The notes under the pieces were generated by a model. That model searched no databases. It saw only the letters and a program-made list of their open reading frames with translations, and was not told the DNA's origin. The translations under genes and the position numbers were made by a program. Below are positions 55,889-64,000 of a stretch of 64,000 nucleotides of DNA, one piece after another. This DNA is from Anagrus nilaparvatae (taxonomy: Eukaryota; Arthropoda; Insecta; Hymenoptera; Mymaridae). The stretch's first letter is position 1. Each line of letters starts with the position of its first letter. The stretch spans positions 36,458,501-36,522,500 of the forward strand of contig JAKSXM010000007.1 of NCBI GenBank assembly GCA_022575985.1, written 5' to 3'.

Positions 55889-56284
55889 CTATAAATTACT
55901 TATCATAACCATTGCACCTAGGTAAAAGTAGGGGTATGGATTAGAATTATTTGTCTGAGGTAAGCTATTTCTCTTAAATCCTTTTTTCATATTTTTTGAT
56001 AAACGTAAAAATTTAATTATAAAAAAATGGAAATATCTCTCTAATGTATGTACTTTTAAATCAGTAAATTTAAAATAAAAATATTTAATTTTTAAAAAAG
56101 CTCTATTTCATAAAAAAATAATAAAAAATTTAAAAATTAAAAAAAAAAAGTTTGCTTATTATAAAAAACTAATATAGGATTATACGGGGCTGTTGTTAGT
56201 TTAGGTAGGCTTTAGTTGACAGCCGCCTACTCAGTTTTTTATGGCCAAAACATTTAATAAAATCGTGTTATGCACCAGGCAATA
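55889..56284. other. AT-rich DNA without a recognised gene
   Basis: Nothing assigned; a GC-richer scrap is at 56185-56240. Confidence 0.55.
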
Positions 56285-56400
56285 GATTTAGTCAGTTTTT
56301 TGGGTCATTGATCACGAATTTCAAGGTGATTTTGTATATAAATAGACGCTTCACCCTTAAATTTGCAAAAACTACCCCCAAAAAGGGATTTTTTATATAT
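56285..56400 (+). repeat. Fragment related to the 3339-4954 foldback
   Basis: TTTTTTGGGTCATTGATCAC, then CTTCACCCTTAAATTTGCAA and AACTACCCCCAAAAAGGG match one internal unit of the foldback at 3.3-4.9 kb in the same order. The termini are absent. Confidence 0.7.
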
Positions 56401-57029
56401 TCGTACTTTGAGTGCCCAGACACGGTGCATAAGGGAATTTTGATCATTATGAAAAAAGTTTAAATTTTTCAATCTATATTGTTGGCTGTTTTATATATGA
56501 AAAAATCCAAAAAATTTCACTATAGAGTAAACTGGATATCTTCTGTCCCTTTTATGAACAAACAAAAATTATGAAAATTTCATTATGTAGTAAAATTCAT
56601 ATTGATTGTCTGCAATATGAAAAAAGCTGCAAACTTTGTTAAAAAATATGCAGATTACTATATTCTATTTTCAATTATTATTTATTATTAATAATTATTA
56701 ATATTATAAAATATACCTCATTAGTTATAAATATTTATAAATAATCATGTAACTTTTTCTTACTATGTATTATAAAATTTTGTTGTTAATTAATTTAGTG
56801 GTATAAAATTAATTCTGTGATCATGAATTACTAAATAAAAACTTTTTAATCACGTATGATTAAATTTGTTATAACTAAACACGTATGATCAAAATATAAA
56901 AAAATTAATGCACAAGATTTTGTATTTGGTTAGAGAGAATCGCAAGGCCAATCAGCTATCAATCTTCTTAATTAAAATTCCTTCTGTAAAATTTAATAAC
57001 GCTATAAAGTATCATGATATTTAAAGAAT

Positions 57030-57587
57030 GAAAATTTGCTTGATTTGTTTAAAAATAAAAAACTTTTGTTTGAAATAAAAGATGCTTTGAGAGAGAAAAT
57101 TAAATTGTGTGCTTTTATAATGCAAGTGATAAAAAAAAAAATTTGTAAGGTTAAAGCTAAAATTATTCATTTTTGTTGTTCAAAAAAAAATCTTAAAAAA
57201 TTTCAAGAAACAAAAGATTAGCGAGTGAGTTGTTAAAAGAAATCCGCAATGATAAAAAAAACAGTGAAAACCAATCAGAAAATGAAATAACTTTGTCTCA
57301 AAAACATGGTAAACCATTAAGAATTATGATTGATCCAAACAAAGAAAAAATTAAATAGAATAACCAGCAAATTTCAAATTTTCGGTGATGAAACTTGTAA
57401 TATGGGTAAATCAATTCGAAAAATTTCAAGAAATGAAAGATTTTTACTCCAAATACGCAAGAAAAATTATTTTCATTTGAACATGCATTAGATTCATATT
57501 TTGCATTCATTTCATTACATTAAAACTTGTAATGTAATTAATAAAAAAAGAAAATCAAATTATCCACAAGCAAAAATTTAATACACA
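57030..57587 (+). pseudogene. Unidentified transposon-like gene relic, left part
   Basis: Broken Lys-rich frames, including LRERKIKLCAFIMQVIKKKI in one frame, a later reading with NDKKNSENQSENEITLSQKH and, just before the LTR element, NKKRKSNYPQAK. The last piece would join the right part at 61561 when the LTR element is removed. The link is by position and compatible sequence, not by a recognised domain. Confidence 0.4.
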
Positions 57588-57903
57588 TGTAACGAGCCTA
57601 CCTGTAATAGCCTCTTTAATTATTAGTGTGACCTTCAGTTTAAGATAGTTAAATAAAAGTAGACACGTATTGTAAAGATAAAGTAATGTAATGTAATGTA
57701 TAGTTTCTTAGAGATAAGTCTTTAGTAGTAATTTCAACATGTAGAGAAACAGACCTAATTGTCGTTTCTCTCTTTAGGTAATGTACAATAATTATTCAAT
57801 GTAAAATATTAAATTAATTAATTGTTAAATAATAAATCTCTCTTTAGAGCAACACAAAGGTCGTTATTATTAAAATACACTACTCAAAATATAGACACAT
57901 TAT
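57588..57903 (+). repeat. 5' LTR of LARD-like element
   Basis: 316 bp. It contains AGTAATGTAATGTAATGTAT and AATAAATCTC signals. Identical to 61245-61560 by eye. Confidence 0.93.
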
Positions 57904-58244
57904 AAAACGACAATTTTGTCAGCAAAAAAAAAAAGAAAGATGGAAGACCATACATTTGTATGGTAGAAATTATCAGAAATTTAATAAGAAATTGAAACAA
58001 TCATCAGTCCTTTCGCAGCTTCAGTGAAATTCAAAGATATTATGAAACTCCAATTTTTCTTTGGTAAATACAGAATAGAAAAAAAATAATATATTAAAAA
58101 ATTAAAAATAGAGTTAATAAAGTAAAATTTTGACAGATCTAAAAATGCTTAAACAAATTCACAATAAAACTAATAAAAATTTGATTAATAAAAAAATAAA
58201 AAAATAGGAAAAAAACTTGATCGATTTAATAGATAAAACGTTTG

Positions 58245-58275
<31 letters not shown>

Positions 58276-60100
58276 AAATTAAATAGAAATTAAAGATTCA
58301 AAATATAATAGATTCAAAAATATTTATAAAAATGAATTACAATAATAAAAATTTGATAAATTCAAAAGTATTGGAAATTAGAAATAGAAATAATATTAAC
58401 CTTACAAAAAAAAAAAAAAATAAAAAAAAAGAACATTAAAATTGAATTTAAATTTTTTTAAGTGAGTTTTATACACGTTATTATAAGATAAGATAGATAA
58501 AAAATATACAGTATTGAGAAAAAAAAAAAGAAATGATACAAAATTTTGTAAAGAGACAGATAAGATATAGAGTCATATATATAGAAATGTAATATTTATA
58601 AAATTAAAAATATAAAAAATTAAAGATAATAAAAATAATACAATTTGCTTAATACAAAAAAAAAATGTAGAATCAATAAAAAATTTTTGATAAATTCAAT
58701 AGCATAAAAAAAAAATAAAAAAATAAAAATATATAAATATAAATATATAAATGAATAGAATAAATAAATTTTAATAATAATAAATCTGGATAAATCCAAA
58801 AATATTATAGATGAAAATTAAAAATTATACAAGTTTTATAAATTAGAAATAAAAAAATACATATATAAAATTAAAATGTTATACAAATTTAAATACTTCA
58901 AGGTTATTAACAAAAATCAAAAAAAGAAATAAAAAGAATACAAATTTTGCTTAGTATAGAGAACGTTATAGTCTTTATTTGAGATAATACAGATATGAAA
59001 TTCAGTCATTAAACTCAAAAATAGAAACATTAAAAATTTCGTAAAAAGAATATATACCATTTTTTATAAGATAGATAAGATATACAGTTTGAAATTTCAA
59101 AAAAAAAAATATATATATATATATATATCAAAAAACGAGAAAGAAAATTTTAAAATAGAATTAATGGGAATTCGATAAATTCAAAAATGTTTAACAATAA
59201 TCAGAATAGAATAAATAGAACTTGGTTAATTAAAAAGATAAAAAGAATGTAAATTTTGAGTGAAAAAAATTAAATCTAGAAACAATAAAAATTTGATAAA
59301 TAAAAAATATTAGATGTTCAAAACAGAAATAATATACATATTTGGTAAAGAGAATGTTATCATTTTTAAGACAAGCTAGATAAAGATGTACATTAAATAT
59401 AAACATTAAAATAGAAACAATAAAAGTTTTATAGAATCAAAAACACTAAAAAAAAAAAAAAAAAAAAAAAAATAATAATATATAGATTAAAAGAAATTTG
59501 AAACATTCAAATATGTTGTTATAAGTTCAGAATAGATTAATATACGTGATTGAAAAAAAAAAAAGAAAAAAAATAATCATAAGAATCGAAGAAAATTAAT
59601 AAAAATTTAATAGATTCAAATATTTAAAAAAAAAAAGCAGAGTTAATGAATAAAAATACAAGCTATTATAAAAAATATAAAAACTGAAAATCTAAATAAA
59701 AATTTAATATAATTTCAAAAACATAAATTTTTTTAAATAGAATTAATAAAAAAATATGATGAATTCAAAAAAATATATACAATATAGAAATAATGGTATA
59801 ATAATAGAAATTTGATAAAAAAAAGAAGAATGAAAATAGAAACTATAAAAATTGTATAAATTCAAAAATATAAGAAAAATTAAATAATAAAAAAAAGAAA
59901 AAAATAAATAATACAAATTTTGTGAAGAAAATGTTAAACGCTTTGATATAAATAAATAATTTGAAATAATTAAATAAATAGAAAAATATTACAAATCTGA
60001 TAAAATTAAAAAGAAAAGAAAAAATTAAGATAATAATATTAATAGAAATTTCATCACAAAAAAAAAAATAAATAAATATGGTTTTTTAAGAAATTAGAAA
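57904..60100 (+). repeat. A-rich degenerate repeat interior of the LARD-like element
   Basis: Loose recurrence of AATAAAAATTTGATAAATTC and AAAAATATTA, roughly every 100-200 bp (for example near 58340, 58680, 59160, 59290, 59850), with many A runs (up to about 30 A at 58247-58274). C is scarce on this strand. Confidence 0.7.
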
Positions 60101-60565
60101 ATTTTTATGGCCTCTGAACTAACTTTAGTTAAGCCTCATTGAAAATTGACCTCTGAACTCAGAACGAGTTAAGTCAAATAATTTTTATGGCCTCTGAACT
60201 AACTTTAGTTAAGCCTCATTGAAAATTGACCTCTGAACTCAGAACGAGTTAAGTCAAATAATTTTTATGGCCTCTGAACTAACTTTAGTTAAGCCTCATT
60301 GAAAATTGACCTCTGAACTCAGAACGAGTTAAGTCAAATAATTTTTATGGCCTCTGAACTAACTTTAGTTAAGCCTCATTGACCTCTGAACTCAGAACGA
60401 GTTAAGTCAAATAATTTTTATGGCCTCTGAACTAACTTTAGTTAAGCCTCATTGACCTCTGAACTCAAAACGAGTTAAGTCAAATAATTTTTATGGCCTC
60501 TGAACTCATTGAGTTAAGCCTACTTTGGAAATAGACCGCTGAACTCAGAACGAGTTAAGTCAAAT
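60101..60565 (+). repeat. 80/73-bp tandem array, six units
   Basis: Units start ATTTTTATGGCCTCTGAACT at 60101, 60181, 60261, 60341, 60414 and 60487. Each has two parts with CCTCTGAACT and a GAGTTAAG or AGTTAAG element. The first three are virtually identical, the next two lack 7 bp (GAAAATT), and the last is divergent. Confidence 0.95.
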
Positions 60566-60975
60566 ATTTACAAAATTGTAGAAGATACGAGCTACAAAAA
60601 AAAATGTAAATAAATTAAGATTGTAGAAGATTTGCTACATATAATATACAATTTATTAAGGAATCAGAAAAAAATATAATTGTAGAAGATTTGCTACATG
60701 TAATATGATTTCTTAAGGGATCAGAAAAATCAAAATTGTAGAAGATACGAGCTACAAAAAAAAAAAAAAAAAAATATAAATAAATTAAGATTGTAGAAGA
60801 TTTGCTACATATAATATACAATTTCTTAAGGAATCAGAAATATTATAATTGTAGAAGATTCGCTACATATAATATACAATTTCTTAAGGAATCAGAAAAA
60901 AATATAATTGTAGAAGATTTGTTACATGTAATACGATTTCTTAAGGAATCAGAAAAATCAAGATTGCAGAAGATA
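60566..60975 (+). repeat. Tandem array of TGTAGAAGAT...CTACA units
   Basis: About seven units carry TTGTAGAAGATTTGCTACAT or TTGTAGAAGATACGAGCTAC, most followed by TTAAGGAATCAGAAA. TGTAG and CTACA within each unit form a small stem. Confidence 0.85.
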
Positions 60976-61244
60976 AGATTTAAAACATAGATAAAATTAA
61001 TTTACAGATTCCAATATAACATTTAAATAAACGTTAAATTTATTAAAATAAAGAAAATAAATAAAATTATAAAAATAAAATCAAAGTAATTAAAATGAAG
61101 AAAGTTAATAATATGTATAAATCAATTTTTGAAAATACAAATATGATATAAACACAGTAATAAAATATTATGAAAATGGGATTGAGTGTCGGTCTGTATA
61201 ATATCATAGAAATTGTGATCAATTTCTTGGCCGAGGAGGGGAGA

Positions 61245-61560
61245 TGTAACGAGCCTACCTGTAATAGCCTCTTTAATTATTAGTGTGACCTTCAGTTTAA
61301 GATAGTTAAATAAAAGTAGACACGTATTGTAAAGATAAAGTAATGTAATGTAATGTATAGTTTCTTAGAGATAAGTCTTTAGTAGTAATTTCAACATGTA
61401 GAGAAACAGACCTAATTGTCGTTTCTCTCTTTAGGTAATGTACAATAATTATTCAATGTAAAATATTAAATTAATTAATTGTTAAATAATAAATCTCTCT
61501 TTAGAGCAACACAAAGGTCGTTATTATTAAAATACACTACTCAAAATATAGACACATTAT
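61245..61560 (+). repeat. 3' LTR of LARD-like element
   Basis: 316 bp. Preceded by the purine tract at 61229-61244, followed by the target copy ACACA. Confidence 0.93.
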
Positions 61561-63214
61561 ACACATTATTAAGGAGAAAGGAAAGCTAGTAAATGATGAA
61601 GTGTTTTTCAAATTCGGGATTGATGGCAGTGCCCAGTGATCTAGAAAAATAAAAAAGGAAATAATTTTCTTTGATCAAGTTTCCATCCAATTTTAATGCG
61701 GGTTGGCTTGTTTTACTCCTGAAGACCTGCATTTTACGAAAAGTATGACAATAGAATTTTCAGAAAAATCATAAAAAATCCAAAAATTACCCTTAATCTT
61801 AATGGGGTTATAAAATTTGTTTTTTTTTTTAAATCTGGCATAATTAACTTTAAGTATTGTTTTTGAGGATTTAGGAGTAGAATAGGGATAATTTTTTTTT
61901 TAACATAAGTTTATTGTTTTCCGACCACATTTAAGTATATATAAAATTTTAAAGTACATATATCTAGAAATTTTTTTTTGCTAAAATATAATTTTTGAGA
62001 TTTTTGCGGATTTTTCTGGAAAAAGCATCAAAAACATGTGAAAAAAATTTTCTTACACTTTTTGTAAAATACAGGTCTTCAGGAGCAAAACAAGCCAACC
62101 CGCATTAAAATTGGATGGAAACTCGATCCAAACAAATTTATTTCCACTTTTTTTTCTAGATCACTGTGCGGTGGTGGATTCTTGAAAATTTGCTTATCAG
62201 TTCAAAGTAATAAACTAGCATACAATCAAAAAAGTAAGCGAAAAAAATATAATAAAGTTGTTGTTCAAAAATCATTAAAATAAACTGGTGTAAATAAAAT
62301 ATTTTTGTTGGGATTAATAACTAATACGCAAGAAAATCATAATAATGTAAAAATGATATGGTCTGCCTTAAAAATTAATGATTTTCTTGGAATTATTGCT
62401 ACTGATTTAAAATTAGCGAATATATTAACAGGATTAATAGCTTATGCTAGCTCATATCCCTGTACATTGTGTGAGGCAAGTAAATCAGAATTACATACTT
62501 TTGGCAAATATAGATCTATAAAAAATTGCTCAAAAAATTTTTAAGATTAACAAAGTCAAAGAAATAAGATTGCGAAAGGCAAGGATTATAAAAGTTGTGA
62601 ATTTTCACACATAATAGGATCTGATAACAATACTGAAATGCTAATAATGGATTCAATCCCACCTCCAGAGTTACATTTGATGCTTGGTGTTGTAAATACA
62701 ATTTATAAATAAAAATTTGCTGAATGTGAATATGAAAGCATTAAGTGGGCTAAAGAATGTCACGTTGAGAAAGAATTTTTCAATGGTAAGAGTAAATAGC
62801 AGGAAATTCTTGCTGAGTTTTGTTGAAAAAAGTAGATCTATTAAGAAGGAGGAGCCCTAATATTTAAATTATAAAATATGTAGACTGTTTTGATAAGTTT
62901 AATGAAGTCTTCAAGGCTTGTTTTTCCACAATTCTTATTCCAGCATTTTTGGATAAAAAAGAAATGTTTAAAAAACCAATAAACAACTCTGGTATTCCAA
63001 TAACACCAAAAATTCATGCTGTATTATTTCACGTTCCTGATTATTGCCTAAAAATGAAGTTAGGCTTAGCGCCATTTAGTGAGCAAGCAGTCGAGTCCGT
63101 TCATTCGAATTTTAAAAAGACGTGGAAAATTATAAGTTATCAATAAAACATTCTAAATATCTAGAAAAAATACTTGCAACTGTCCGTGAATACAATTTAC
63201 GTCATCTTAATTAA
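61561..63214 (+). pseudogene. Unidentified transposon-like gene relic, right part, split by a MITE
   Basis: Ordered pieces in the same strand: KGKLVNDEVFFKFGIDGS before the MITE; CGGGFLKICLSVQSNKLA after it; FLLGLITNTQENHNNVKMI, ATDLKLANILTGLIAYASS and the Cys pair YPCTLCEAS (62305-62500); IPPPELHLMLGVVNTIY near 62660; and IPITPKIHAVLFHVPDYCLK with EQAVESVHSNFKKTW (62990-63125), ending at a TAA near 63212. Several stops and frameshifts interrupt it. From memory, similar hypothetical proteins recur in arthropod and cnidarian genomes and look transposon-borne. I cannot name the superfamily and do not assign a function. Confidence 0.6.
61633..62166. mobile_element. MITE with about 130-bp arms inside the relic gene
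   Basis: Ends CCAGTGATCTAGAAAAA and inverse TTCTAGATCACTG, with TGC on both sides (61630-61632, 62167-62169) suggesting a 3-bp target copy. Arms share TTTCCATCCAATTTTAATGC, GGGTTGGCTTGTTTT and CTGAAGACCTG. Removing it restores a continuous GIDGS-CGGGFLK reading. Non-coding. Confidence 0.83.
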
Positions 63215-63589
63215 TTATATTTTATACATTTCTATATTTTTTAAAATAATTTTTGATTTTCAGTAACGAAAAAATTTAAATAAAAGCAATTTCTTTTTAA
63301 TTGTTTATGTAGACATAAAAATAAATGTTTGTGTTATGTTAGTTATTTTCAGTCCAAAATTTAAAAATTAATTTATAATTTTGTTTTGTGATTAAGGTAT
63401 AATTAAAAAAAATTTTTAATTTTAGCATTTTTAACAAATGTGAAATTTACTTATACATAGAGTATAAGAAAGTAAAACATTTATACAAGTGATTCTTAGT
63501 GAATTCAGAAAAAGTTTAACCTACATGCGATCGAACTTCTTAGACCCTAAAATAACCAAAAAATCGTGAATGTTCCTTAATTTTTGTCA

Positions 63590-63890
63590 TTTTTTAGCAA
63601 ATTTTTTGAATTTTCCTGCTCTAAATGACTCCGAACGATTTAAACAAGGTAAGATTCGGATTCCCATTGAAATTTTACATATTTTCTTTATTTAAATAAT
63701 TTTTAGGCATCGATTTAAACATGCTCACACCAAATGCCTTAAATACAAAATTTTTATTTTTATCGTTTTTTAGCAGTTTTTTTTAATTGTGCTGCATTAC
63801 ATAACCCTGTATGATTTAATTAATGTCAAATTCGGGTTCCCAAGAAAATTTTAAACACTTTCTATATCTTGATAATTTTTTTTGCTATAG
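63590..63890 (+). repeat. Diverged direct repeat, about 180-bp period
   Basis: TTTTTTAGCAAATTTTTTGA, then CTCTAAATGACTCCGAACGA and TTCGGATTCCCA, are matched at 63770-63880 by TTTTTAGCAGTTTTTTTTAA, ATAACCCTGTATGATT and TTCGGGTTCCCA. Non-coding; the array may continue past the window. Confidence 0.65.
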
Positions 63891-64000
63891 TGTAAAAAAG
63901 TTGATAGAAAATTCTATAAATTTAAATTATTTTCTAGCTCTATATTAATCGCTAGGTAGAAATCAGAGTTACATTTTATAAAATATAGGTATTCTTTTGA

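Larger units (their letters stand above)
57588..61560 (+). mobile_element. Non-coding LTR retrotransposon (LARD-like), identical LTRs
   Basis: Two 316-bp repeats (57588-57903 and 61245-61560) that I could not tell apart base by base, flanked by ACACA (57583-57587 and 61561-61565). The purine tract GGCCGAGGAGGGGAGA directly precedes the right LTR, which fixes the strand. The 3.3-kb interior has no frame over about 70 codons and no gag or pol motif. It is strongly A-rich on the plus strand to about 60060, then two tandem arrays. No primer-binding site was identified next to 57904. It would need proteins from another element to move. LTR ends are TGTAACG...CATTAT; shifting the boundary by one base gives a CACA duplication instead. 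Confidence 0.88.

Noticed and set aside
57036..57510. Two small frames as separate genes
   Set aside because: More likely scraps of the decayed gene that resumes at 61561; opposite-strand reading 57298-57510 has no support.
60615..60990. Small frames in the LARD-like element (68 and 62 codons)
   Set aside because: Translations of tandem units; repeating peptide phrases follow the DNA repeat.

Overview
The window reads as an intergenic or heterochromatin-like stretch of an arthropod genome. It is most likely an insect, and a parasitoid hymenopteran or similar AT-rich genome is possible, but nothing here fixes the species. Background DNA is very AT-rich. I found no credible host gene, tRNA, rRNA or CRISPR array. 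Almost every long open frame belongs to a transposable element, and the coding frames in other orientations are shadows of these. The element families (R1-clade LINEs, BEL/Pao, Copia, Tc3-like transposase, TTAA and TA MITEs) are the usual arthropod set.

Layout. 1-2707 is a GC-rich, 5'-truncated R1-clade LINE on the minus strand. 2873-21168 is a BEL/Pao LTR retrotransposon on the plus strand with a 5-bp target duplication (AAATA). It is inserted in a dispersed repeat whose uninterrupted relative lies at about 33300-33620. Its leader holds a 1.6-kb foldback element. A second BEL/Pao element (9288-17877, minus strand, duplication AAACT) is inserted exactly one codon before the host element's YMDD reverse transcriptase motif. 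22306-29783 is a Copia element (duplication AATTT) sitting in one arm of another foldback repeat. 30657-33213 is a Tc3-like transposase relic split by a second R1-clade LINE (30912-32951). 35300-36420 is a tandem-repeat region with C/G runs. About 36590-40869 is a third, very decayed R1-clade LINE.

From 43 to 50 kb there are three MITEs (43167-43468, 45154-45871, 48881-49611), short tandem arrays, a decayed CR1/Jockey-type LINE (46372-48110, minus) and a perfect 35-bp hairpin (48617-48705). 50655-51180 and 53545-54010 are two further LINE 3' ends of one type. 55692-55888 is a probable solo Copia-type LTR. From about 57 to 63.2 kb a decayed, unidentified transposon-like gene is broken by two insertions: a 4-kb non-coding LTR element with identical LTRs (57588-61560, duplication ACACA) and a 534-bp MITE (61633-62166).

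No pathway links these genes. What they record is a sequence of insertions, and several target sites can be rebuilt to the base from duplications or empty relatives. The observations most worth following are the young non-coding LTR element with its A-rich repeat interior, the mismatch between LTR identity and coding decay in the outer BEL/Pao copy, the ACGA-rich composition and mosaic LTR of the Copia copy, and the unidentified gene family at 57-63 kb.
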